64,000 nucleotides of DNA, taken from contig NZ_QZCS01000008.1 in NCBI RefSeq assembly GCF_003594915.1, positions 1 to 64,000 on the forward strand, in the 5' to 3' direction. How positions within the stretch are numbered: the stretch's first letter is position 1; each line of letters opens with the position of its first letter. Below are positions 31,057-39,500 of the stretch, piece after piece. The position numbers were made by a program, and so were the translations under genes. This stretch comes from Enterobacter chuandaensis. GTDB taxonomy: Bacteria > Pseudomonadota > Gammaproteobacteria > Enterobacterales > Enterobacteriaceae. A model generated the notes under the pieces. It did not search any database and was not told where the DNA came from. It saw only the letters and a list, made by a program, of their open reading frames with translations.

Positions 31057-31373
31057 AGCACCGCTTTCGGCAGTGAGGACGTCACGCCGAAACTTAATAT
31101 CATCAGGACCAGCGCGTCATGCTGCTGCTGGGTTAATGGACGTACACACATTTCCCGCAGCAGCGTTTCACACAGCTGAATATCTTCCTGAAGCAAATAT
31201 TCCGCCTGAAGAGGCGTTATAAGGCCGTGAAATTTTTCCCGCTCGCGGATCACATGTCCGTACCCGATAACCCATAAACCGTTTTCGTCACGATATTTCT
31301 CCAGTGAAAGCCCTTGATGGGTCTTAATTAACGCAATGGCGGCAGAAGAGATATTCAGCGCATGACCTTTCAT
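31035..31373 (-). CDS. Lysozyme-like (GH24) protein lacking catalytic residues
   Basis: The 112 aa resemble T4/phage-P21-type lysozymes: KYRDENGLWVIGYGH (about residues 26-40) aligns with the substrate-cleft hairpin YxDxxGxxTIGYGH, and QQHDALVLMILSFGV aligns with the second-lobe QxDAL...NVG region. The catalytic Glu of the (D/H/F)EG motif is Gln (KTHQGLS, about residues 18-24), and the catalytic Thr is Val. The protein also stops early compared with the usual 145-165 aa. No signal peptide is seen. It is probably an inactive, non-lytic relic or binding protein and not a functional endolysin. It overlaps yhjB tail-to-tail by 22 bp. Confidence 0.72.
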   Translation of the reverse strand: MKGHALNISSAAIALIKTHQGLSLEKYRDENGLWVIGYGHVIREREKFHGLITPLQAEYLLQEDIQLCETLLREMCVRPLTQQQHDALVLMILSFGVTSSLPKAVLQAVARV

Positions 31374-31444
31374 ATTCGTTTCCTCTTAATGGCGATACTG
31401 TAGAGGAATCGGGCCAGGAGAAATATCCGCCAAATGGCTATTGT

Positions 31445-31984
31445 TCAGAAATTATTATGCAGGTATTCCTGCCGTAATAAGCCAAATAACCAGTCATTCT
31501 GCCAGCGCCCGGAAAGGTAATAGCTCTCGCGTAGCTCCCCTTCCAGGCGAAAATGGGCTTTTTCCAGCAGGCGTCTGGAGGCGACATTTCCCGCGGTGAC
31601 GGTGGCGGTGAGCCGGCGTATACCGCCCTGATGAAAGGCGTAATCACAAAGCGCTTTAAGGGATTCAAAACCGTAACCTTTTCCCTGCGCCTCAGGTGCA
31701 AAAAGAAAGCCTACTTCGGCGCAATCTTCTTCCCGATGAATATACCCGGTTAAGCCCAGCGGGGTCTGTGAGGCGGCATCACGCACGACCAGACAAAGCC
31801 AGTGCGTGCTGCCCGGCGACCAGGGCGTCAGGCGTGAATCAAACGCCTCGCGGATCGCCGCGACGGGGCGGTCTTCCGCCACATATCGCATGACCTCGGG
31901 ATGCTGCTGCAGTGCCAGAAAAAAGGGCCAGTCTTGCTCCTGCAGGGGTGAGCAGCTCAGGCGTGAGGTCATTAAAACCGGCAT
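31445..31984 (-). CDS. GNAT-family N-acetyltransferase (RimJ/RimL-like)
   Basis: This 179-aa acetyltransferase begins MPVLMTSRLSCSPLQEQDWPFF, typical of the RimJ/RimL branch. The acetyl-CoA loop is seen as AEVGFLFAPEAQGKGYGFESLKAL (Q-x-x-G-x-G/A as QGKGYG, about 117-122), and NVASRRLLEKAHFRLEGELRE is the C-terminal signature. The ATG follows AGGAG. The substrate (ribosomal protein N-terminus, amino acid or antibiotic) cannot be told from sequence. Confidence 0.88.
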   Translation of the reverse strand: MPVLMTSRLSCSPLQEQDWPFFLALQQHPEVMRYVAEDRPVAAIREAFDSRLTPWSPGSTHWLCLVVRDAASQTPLGLTGYIHREEDCAEVGFLFAPEAQGKGYGFESLKALCDYAFHQGGIRRLTATVTAGNVASRRLLEKAHFRLEGELRESYYLSGRWQNDWLFGLLRQEYLHNNF

Positions 31985-32132
31985 TTAAGATTCTCCTGAA
32001 ACATTTTAAATGATTTTAGGGTTGTCACTTTATTTCAACGGAAAGTCAGGTATGGTTAAGCGCGTATAAATAAAAAGAAAAACGGCCATTAGTGCCCATT
32101 CCGGATGTCTTCGTTGTCGCTTAAGGAAAACA

Positions 32133-33725
32133 ATGACTCTCAGCACATCACATCATATTCGCGAACAGTTCGAACACTGTCTGGCGGTCATTCGCCAGGC
32201 GTCGGTAGAAATTTTACTTCTTCTGAATGTACATGTTTCTGAGGGAAAAGATCCACGCTGGTTTCTGGAACAGCTGGACAGTGCGCGTTCAGGCCTGGGA
32301 GGATGGGGCTCCGTTGCGAAGAAGCTTAACCTGAATGATGCCGAAATGTCGGAATTTACGCTGCAGTTGCGTCTGCTGCAGCAGCGCGTACCGCAATATG
32401 AGAGCGGACAGGATGTCAGTGAAAATCAGCTGATTGCGGCAATGCGGTTTGTAACCGCGCTGGAGCATCTTCGTCTGCAGCAGCCACTGCTGACCTACAG
32501 CACCGAGCTGGCCCCGGGAAGCGAACTCCAGCAACAGCAGGCGCACAAGCAGGTACGCGCTATCGAGCTGATGATTAAAGGGCTCATCCAGCAGGCCTGG
32601 CCCGATCAGGTGCGGCTCAATAATCATCTTAAAACCTTATTTAACGCTGACCGCGTACGACGCTGGCTGAAGCTTGGCGAAATCAACGATGTTCTGAGCG
32701 GCATGATGTTCAGCGAGCTGGCGCAAATGCTGGTGGATAAAAAAGAGTTCAGCCGCTATTACGCCTCGTTGTTTAACGATCCTTCCATGTTGACGCTTCT
32801 GGTAGAGCCGCGCAAAACCCTGCAAACCTTCCTCGACGACATTCGACAAATCCGCAACAGCATCACGGTGCAGAAAACGCTAAGTTCTGCGCAAATTCAG
32901 CTGCTGGACAACTACTACACGCAAATCTCCCGACCGGTCCAACGCGCGTTCGAAGAGGGGAGAACGCGCGTCAACCCGGCTGGACTCATGGCGGTGGACG
33001 CCAGCGAGCTGCACGCGTTCTGGGAAAAGGCGCAGAAAATGGATCGGGTCACCGGTGGGGATCTGTTTGAAGTTCGCGACACGATTGAAAAGCCGACCCA
33101 GCGCGCGCCGCGCACGCCGGAGCAGCGTGAGCAACTTATTTCCGGTGTGTTATGGGGGGCGGTAGGCGTGATGGTGATTGCCATTGTGGCGGGGGGCTTC
33201 TGGCTGGTGACCAGCAGCAAACCGCAGCCTGTAGCGGTGGCGGCTACGGTGCAGGCGGCCCCGCCGCAGGAGATGCGCGAGACGCCGTCCTCGCGTGAGA
33301 CGCTGACGCGCATGGGGGTTACCTGGGACGAGAGTAATTTCCGTTCGGCGATTAACCGCAACGACACCCGCGTGGCGCTGCTCTTTTTGCAGGGCGGGAT
33401 GGACTGGAAGCTGTCATGGACCGAAGAGGCGATGTCGGCAGACTATGACGACGTGCTGGAACTGATGCTGCGCTACCGGCAGAACATGGTGGAAGAGAAG
33501 CCGTGCCGCCGTTTCATCAATACGCTCAGCCACGCCATGTCCAACGGCGAGTCGTTGACGTCAATACGTAAAGAGTATCTGAAAGCGTTCTGCACCGTGC
33601 CGGCCGTGGTCAAGCGCCAGAAGCACGATCTTGAGATGGCAACGCGCCGAGCGCAGTCTCAGCCGGATGCCACCACGAAAAAATGGCAGTCTATTCAGAC
33701 CGCCATTTATGAGGTGATTCGCTAA
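32133..33725 (+). CDS. Single-pass membrane protein, STY4199/HEPN-type family
   Basis: The 530-aa protein has a long mostly helical cytoplasmic N-terminal part (about 1-330), one membrane helix (about 338-360, VLWGAVGVMVIAIVAGGFWLV), an Ala/Pro linker and a small helical domain beyond. It resembles enterobacterial proteins that I recall being annotated as STY4199-family HEPN-domain proteins; that name is from memory. An Rx4H motif (REQFEH) near residue 8 is compatible with a HEPN RNase motif but its position is unusual, so activity is unproven. No partner nucleotidyltransferase is adjacent. It is convergent with treF across a REP-like element. Confidence 0.65.
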   Translation: MTLSTSHHIREQFEHCLAVIRQASVEILLLLNVHVSEGKDPRWFLEQLDSARSGLGGWGSVAKKLNLNDAEMSEFTLQLRLLQQRVPQYESGQDVSENQLIAAMRFVTALEHLRLQQPLLTYSTELAPGSELQQQQAHKQVRAIELMIKGLIQQAWPDQVRLNNHLKTLFNADRVRRWLKLGEINDVLSGMMFSELAQMLVDKKEFSRYYASLFNDPSMLTLLVEPRKTLQTFLDDIRQIRNSITVQKTLSSAQIQLLDNYYTQISRPVQRAFEEGRTRVNPAGLMAVDASELHAFWEKAQKMDRVTGGDLFEVRDTIEKPTQRAPRTPEQREQLISGVLWGAVGVMVIAIVAGGFWLVTSSKPQPVAVAATVQAAPPQEMRETPSSRETLTRMGVTWDESNFRSAINRNDTRVALLFLQGGMDWKLSWTEEAMSADYDDVLELMLRYRQNMVEEKPCRRFINTLSHAMSNGESLTSIRKEYLKAFCTVPAVVKRQKHDLEMATRRAQSQPDATTKKWQSIQTAIYEVIR

Positions 33726-33732
33726 AATTTTT

Positions 33733-33782
33733 CACCCCTCACCCCGGCCCTCTCCCCAAAGGGGTTAGGGTGAGGGGCCAGA
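33733..33782. repeat. REP-like element between the STY4199-type gene and treF
   Basis: CACCCCTCACCCCGGCCCTCTCCCC is partly mirrored by GGGGTTAGGGTGAGGGG. It is the longest of the four REP-like copies, again between convergent genes. Confidence 0.75.
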
Positions 33783-33798
33783 CCGCGCCCTAACCCCC

Positions 33799-35448
33799 TC
33801 AAGGCTCCCCATACAACCCAATCAACCGTCGCACCACGCCGTTGGTCCAGCCGAAGCCATCCTGCAGCGGATACTCCCCGCCGCCCCCTTCGCGTGGCGT
33901 GCTGCTGGCGATGTGGTACTTCTCAATCAGCTTATGGTGCGTCTTGTAGAAGTGGTTCACCGTATGCAGCCAGCTCCAGGCGATTTCATCCCCCAGCGAG
34001 TCATTGCCGTACTGCTTGAACCCCTGAATCGCCATCCACTGCAGCGGCGCCCAGCCGTTGGGTTTATCCCACTGCTCGCCGGTTTCGTACTCGGTTGCCA
34101 GAATCCCTCCCGGCGTCAGCAGACGCGCTTTTACCGCGTCAGATAAACGTTCTGCCTGCTCATGCGTCGCCATTCCAACATACAGCGGCACAATGCTGGC
34201 GGCAGAAAACAGCGCCAACTCCTCGCGCCGCCAGTCGTAATCGCGGTAACAGCCGCTCTCCTCGTCCCACAGGTAGCGGTTCACCGCCGCGCGGCGATCG
34301 GTGGCTTTCTGGCGGAACAGCTCAGCCGTCTCTTTATCCCCTTTCGACGCCGAGATATTGGCAATCGCGCTCTCCAGCTTAAACAGAAAGGCGTTCAAAT
34401 CGATGGGGATAAACTGCGTTGTGCGAATGCTGGCGAGCCGCGCCGGATCGCGCAGCCAGCGGGACGAGTAATCCCAGCCAGACGCTGCACCCGCACGCAG
34501 GTCGCGATAGACCTCATTCGGCGGACGGCCTGAGTGGCGGGCGGTTTCCACGTCCTCAATCCATGATTCGTCGCGCGGAGTATCGCGGTCGTCCCAGTAG
34601 CGGTTCAGCAGCGAGCCGTCCGGCATGCGCACCGCGCTGCGGTAGGCCTGATTAAGCAGCAGAGACTCCGCGCCGTCCATCCAGAAGGCATGCTCCATTT
34701 TAAGGTGATCGAGGTAGCGCTTCGCGCCGCGCACCCCGTCCTCTTCAAACAGCTCCACCATCAGGGCAAAAACCGGTGGCTGCGAGCGGCTGAGGTAGTA
34801 GGTGCGGTTGCCGTTAGGGATATGGCCGTAGCGCTCGATCAGCCAGGCGAAGTTATCCGCCATGCACTTTAGCAGGTCATTACGGCCGCTCTCCGCCAGC
34901 CCCAGCATGGAGAAGTACGAGTCCCAGTAGTAGGTCTCACTGAATCGTCCGCCGGGCACGATATAGGCCTGCGGCAGCGCCAGCAGGGACGACCAGGGGA
35001 TGTGGTCCTGCGGCTCACGCGTCAGCACGGGCCACAGGCTATCAATGTGCTCTTTCAGCGACAGGCCAGGGTCAGAAACATATTCCGTGCTGTAGGTTTC
35101 AGGCAGCCAGAAGTGGTTCTCCACGAACTGGCGTAGGTCGAAATCCCGGTGTCGTCTGACCTTGCGGTAGCGGATCAGGATATCCAGCGGGTCCATCTTC
35201 GGCGCGCAGTCGGGGAAGGTTTTGCTGTCTGCAAACAGCCTCGTCGATTGTACGTGCTCGAACAGTTCAAGGTAGCGATCGGCGGGCGTCAGGGCATCGG
35301 AGGCGGGTAGCCCCTCGATCATTTCGGGTTCCGGCTCCGCCTCAATCATCTCATCCAGTTTTAACTCGCAGGGATCGGTCTCGTAGCGCAGCTCTTCTGC
35401 AATCTCGAATTCGACGTTCTCGGTAGCCTGTAGTTTCTGGTTGAACAT
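33799..35448 (-). CDS. treF: Cytoplasmic trehalase TreF
   Basis: TreF hydrolyses alpha,alpha-trehalose to glucose in the cytoplasm (GH37). The start ATG 35448 ([20 protein letters not shown]), after GGAGGT, gives 549 aa, the E. coli length; extra in-frame residues upstream are unlike the family. Signatures are present: [17 protein letters not shown] (trehalase signature 1), [14 protein letters not shown] (signature 2), the catalytic Asp in [12 protein letters not shown] and the Glu in [20 protein letters not shown]. There is no signal peptide. It marks the left border of the accessory adhesin island. Confidence 0.97.
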   Translation of the reverse strand: MFNQKLQATENVEFEIAEELRYETDPCELKLDEMIEAEPEPEMIEGLPASDALTPADRYLELFEHVQSTRLFADSKTFPDCAPKMDPLDILIRYRKVRRHRDFDLRQFVENHFWLPETYSTEYVSDPGLSLKEHIDSLWPVLTREPQDHIPWSSLLALPQAYIVPGGRFSETYYWDSYFSMLGLAESGRNDLLKCMADNFAWLIERYGHIPNGNRTYYLSRSQPPVFALMVELFEEDGVRGAKRYLDHLKMEHAFWMDGAESLLLNQAYRSAVRMPDGSLLNRYWDDRDTPRDESWIEDVETARHSGRPPNEVYRDLRAGAASGWDYSSRWLRDPARLASIRTTQFIPIDLNAFLFKLESAIANISASKGDKETAELFRQKATDRRAAVNRYLWDEESGCYRDYDWRREELALFSAASIVPLYVGMATHEQAERLSDAVKARLLTPGGILATEYETGEQWDKPNGWAPLQWMAIQGFKQYGNDSLGDEIAWSWLHTVNHFYKTHHKLIEKYHIASSTPREGGGGEYPLQDGFGWTNGVVRRLIGLYGEP

Positions 35449-35478
35449 GGTGATAAGGACCTCCGGTTGTGTGTTCTG

Positions 35479-35490
35479 AAGACAGGTTTT
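35479..35490. promoter_or_regulatory. Weak copy of the island operator before treF
   Basis: AAGACAGGTTTT differs by one base from the AAGAC-NN-GTCTT palindrome found in the adhesin island. It lies 31 bp upstream of the treF start and may be a chance match. Confidence 0.3.
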
Positions 35491-35633
35491 TCCGGGCGTC
35501 CTATAAGCGTAGACATTCGCTTCGGTGGATGTGGAGGGATATGTGCGGTAGATCACTCTTTTCGGAGCATTCGTTTTGCAACGATTTATGTCATCAAGCC
35601 CGAACGAACCGTCGTCCGGGCTGCTTCCGGCGC

Positions 35634-36257
35634 TCAGTACAGATAATTCCGTTTTGCCAGATCGACCAGGTCCGCCAGTCGGGTGATGTTAAACTTTGCC
35701 ATGATACGCTGCTTATAGGCGCTGACCTTTTTATTATTTATGTCCAGCATCGAGGCGATAATCTGGTTGCTATAGCCAGCGGAAATATAACGCAAAATAC
35801 AGATATCAATATGGGACAGGGATAATAATAACGAGGCATCCTGCGGATATCTGGCGTGATGATGCCAAAGCTCAGAGCCGTAGCAATACTTACCGGAAAG
35901 GACGTTATTGACGGTTGTGGTTATTTTTTCTAACGAGCTATTTTTATTGATGTAACCTGCTGCGCCAGCCCGCCTGCTTAGCTGGATGTGAAAATCACTG
36001 AATGATGAGGACAAAATGAGAACACAAATCTCAGGGTGTGTTTTCCTTATTTTCGCCAGGTAAGAAAATACCTCGGCGCTTTGTTGCAGATGTTCCATGA
36101 TAATCAGGTCAGCATGTAACGCAGGTAATGCACTGTGCAATTCCTCGATGGCGGGGAATTGTGCCACAACCTCATAATCTTGTTCTGTTAATAAGCCCTT
36201 GATACCTGCACGCAGCAGTGGGCTGGAATCCATGAGAATGACTTTTTTACCTGACAT
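35634..36257 (-). CDS. NarL/FimZ-type response regulator with non-phosphorylatable receiver
   Basis: The 207-aa protein has an N-terminal receiver domain and a C-terminal LuxR helix-turn-helix ([43 protein letters not shown], in family alignment). Key receiver residues are altered: the phosphoacceptor Asp is Glu (DLIIMEH, E55), and the acidic pair is reduced to MDSS (D10). The conserved Lys is kept (YINKNS, K105). D-to-E changes often mimic the phosphorylated state, so it may act without a kinase. It is transcribed away from adhesin 1 across a 276-bp gap with the island operators and is the likeliest local regulator of that promoter, along with the RcsB-like regulator near 52.7 kb. Confidence 0.85.
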   Translation of the reverse strand: MSGKKVILMDSSPLLRAGIKGLLTEQDYEVVAQFPAIEELHSALPALHADLIIMEHLQQSAEVFSYLAKIRKTHPEICVLILSSSFSDFHIQLSRRAGAAGYINKNSSLEKITTTVNNVLSGKYCYGSELWHHHARYPQDASLLLSLSHIDICILRYISAGYSNQIIASMLDINNKKVSAYKQRIMAKFNITRLADLVDLAKRNYLY

Positions 36258-36320
36258 TCCTGACTGTCCTGAGTGGGTAACAAAAACATTATTTTCTATC
36301 CATCGCTAAAAAAGTGAACC

Positions 36321-36332
36321 AAGACTTGTCTT
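36321..36332. promoter_or_regulatory. Island operator site 1 (regulator / adhesin 1 divergent region)
   Basis: AAGAC-TT-GTCTT, a perfect 5-bp inverted repeat with 2-nt centre. It lies 64 bp upstream of the divergent regulator gene and 202 bp upstream of adhesin 1. Confidence 0.6.
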
Positions 36333-36390
36333 TATCTTCGCCATTATTTTCCTCACGCCATCCTGACTGTTCCTGCCCCTTAAATGACTT

Positions 36391-36417
36391 ATAAGACGGG
36401 TTTGCGACAGGTCTTAT
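36391..36417. promoter_or_regulatory. Island operator site 2, composite, upstream of adhesin 1
   Basis: ATAAGAC and GTCTTAT form a 7-bp inverted repeat 13 bp apart. Each outer half also has an inner partial partner (AAGAC-GG-GTTT and GCGAC-AG-GTCTT), so this looks like two overlapping copies of the 12-bp operator. It lies 117 bp upstream of the adhesin start. Confidence 0.65.
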
Positions 36418-36533
36418 TAAGCCAAAACTTGCCCGCCGGGAAGATAGCGTCAGCCAGGGAGTGTATCCCGTATGGAAGTGCGTCTGGCGCGTTGCGCGGA
36501 CACAGATCGATTATTTACACGAGAATTTAGAAA

Positions 36534-39500
36534 ATGAATCTCAAGCCAGTAAATATTGCAGTCGTTGATAAAGAGACGATTGTCAAAGCTGACGTTCTGC
36601 GCAGTGAAAAGGTTGGCAGTGCTGTCAAAATTAAAGCCATCCCGAATGCAAAATACATTCTTGCGGAAGGGGAAAATGGCGTCGCGCCAGAAAACATTAC
36701 GCTGAAACGCGTCGGGAAAGACCTGTTCGTTCTGCTGGAAGGCACTGACGAAGATCAGCCACAGCTGATCATTGAAGGCTATTTCGATAATCCGGGTGAG
36801 CTGGTCGGTAAAGGCGAAGACGGTCAATGGCACGAGTACATTGCCACTGACGGCGATGACGACCACAAAGCCGCTTTCCTGCTGGATGGTGAATCTTCCG
36901 CCCAGGCGCTGGGTGCGGGCGCTATTGCGGCTCTCGACGGTTTAGCCGTTGCGGGTACCGCGTTCTCGCCTGCCTTACTGGCGCTGGGCGCGTTAGCCGG
37001 TATTGGCGCGCTGGTGGGCCTGGGCGCCATTATTCGTCATAACCGTGACGATGGCGGTAATAACAATGGCGGTGATAACGGCGGTGCCGTTGCGCCTGTG
37101 CAGACACCGGTGCTGACCGACGTTCACGACGATGTCGGCACGAAAACCGGCGCGATCCCTCAAAACGGCGTCACCGATGACGCCACCCCAACCTTCAGCG
37201 GTACCGGTACGCCGGGTGACATCGTTGAATTCTGGGAAAACAACCAAAAACTCGGCGAAACCCGCGTCAATCCTGACGGTTCATGGAGCTGGACGCCGGA
37301 AACCCCGCTGGCGCAAGGCGACCACAGTATTGTGCTGATTGGTAAAGGCCCGGACGGCCGCACCAGCGCGCCGAGCGATTCTTTTGATTTCACCGTGGAT
37401 CTGGACGCACCAGCTAAACCGATTATTGGCGAAGTGGAAGACGACGTCGGTGCGGCGACGGGCCCCATTCAGAACGGCGGCGCGACCGATGATACCCAGC
37501 CGACATTCCGCGGCGAAGGTGCGACCCCTGGCGACACCGTCAGGCTGATCGTTGACGACGAAGTGGTCGGCACAGCAATCGTCGGTGAAGACGGTAAATG
37601 GGAAGTTACGCCTGAACAACCGCTGCCGGAAGGCAGCCACACCGGGACCGTGATCATCACCGATCCGGCGGGTAACGACAGCGAACCGTCTGATGACTTT
37701 GAATTTATTGTCGACCTTGAGGCGCCAGCCAAACCGGTTATTGGTGACGTTGAAGATGACGTCGGTCCGGTTGTGGGCCCGATCCACGATGGGGATACCA
37801 CCGATGATACCCAGCCGGTATTCAGCGGCGACGGCGGCACGCCTGGCGACACCGTTCGCCTGATTATCGACGACGAAGTCGTGGGTACCGCAATCGTGGG
37901 CGACGACGGCAAATGGGAAGTGACCCCGGAAAATCCGCTGCCGGAAGGCGAGCACGAAGCGGTTGTGGTCATCGTTGATCCGGTGGGCAACGCCAGCGAA
38001 CCGTCCGATCCGATCAGTTTTATTGTCGATACCACACCACCGGAAAGGCCGACGATTGAGACCGTATTTGATGACGCGGGTCTGAAAACGGGCAACCTGG
38101 CGAACGGTGATATTACTGATGACAGCACCCCTGACTTTACCGGCACAGCCGAAGAAAACAGCATTGTGCACATCATCGTCAATGGCCGTGAAGTGGATTC
38201 CGTTACCGCTGATGCTACAGGCAAATGGACCTGGACGCCGTCTCCGGCGCTGGCCAATGGTCACTATGACGTTGAAGTCGTGGCCGAAGACGCGGCTGGC
38301 CTGCGTTCCGAGCCGTCTGAGTCATTTTCCTTTGATCTGGTAGCGGGCGGCATTCCTACCGCTCCGGCCATCACGGATGTCATCGATGATGTGGATGCGC
38401 ATCTGGGGACCGTGCAGCAGGGCGGTATTACCAACGACGATCGTCCCACCATTACGGGAACCGGCCAGAACGGTACGACCGTTTACCTGTATGACGGCAC
38501 CAACCCGGATCCGATCGGCAGCGCTGTGGTCACGGGGGGAACCTGGACCATTAATTTCGATACGGCACTGGCGCAGGGCGAACACCGCTTCCGTGCGGTG
38601 GCTGAAAACGCGGCGGGTAACCGCAGCCCGGAAACCGGTGAATGGGTAATTATTATTGATTCCGTGCCACCAGGCGCCGCGACGGACGTTGAGCTGTGGG
38701 ACGACTTCGGCACGCCGGGCGTTATTGCAGATAACGACACGACGGATGACAACACGCCGACCTACCGCGGCAAAGGTGAACCTGGCGGTACCGCGATCGT
38801 CGATCTGGGTGACGGCACTACCGTGCGCATTCCGATCGATAACAACGGTGACTGGAGTTACACCCCGGCCCCGGCGCTGGCGGATGGCGACTACGCCTGG
38901 AAAGTCTCCATCGAAGACAAAGCGGGTAACGTGGGGCCAGCGACGGACCCTATCCACTTTACCGTGGATACCAGCCGTAACGGCATCTCCATCAGCCACG
39001 TAGAAGATGATGAAGGGGCGCTGCAGGGCAATCTGGCCAGCGGTAGCCACACCGATGACACGACGCCAACCGTTGTGGGCCGCGCGACGCCGGGTGCAGA
39101 AGTGAAAGTGTATCTGGACGGCAGGCTTGTCGACAGCGTGATTGCCGATGCGCGCACCGGTGAGTGGCGTTACACCTTTAACCCGGCGCTGACCGCAGAC
39201 GGCACATACCAGATCACGGCCAGTGAAAACACCGGCACGGGTGATAGCGCTCAGACTGAGCCGTTTGAGCTGACGCTGGACACACGCGTACCGGCTGGCT
39301 CGTTCGATAGCGTATCAGATGACGTGGGCCTGGTGCAGGGCGACCTCGCGAACCCGGCAGTGACCGATGACACCACGCCAACCCTGCACGGGACAGGCGT
39401 GGCGGGTGATGTGGTCTTCATTTATGACGGCACCACGCTGATTGACTCCGTGACCGTTGGGCCAGGCAACACCTGGAACTACACCCTGCCTGCGCAGAAC

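Noticed and set aside
31035..31373. The lysozyme-like gene as evidence of a prophage
   Set aside because: No holin, spanin, integrase, capsid or tail gene is nearby, and the flanking genes are ordinary enterobacterial core genes.
35479..35490. treF as a member of the island regulon
   Set aside because: Only one imperfect operator copy (one mismatch) lies before treF, and a 12-bp match with one mismatch can occur by chance.
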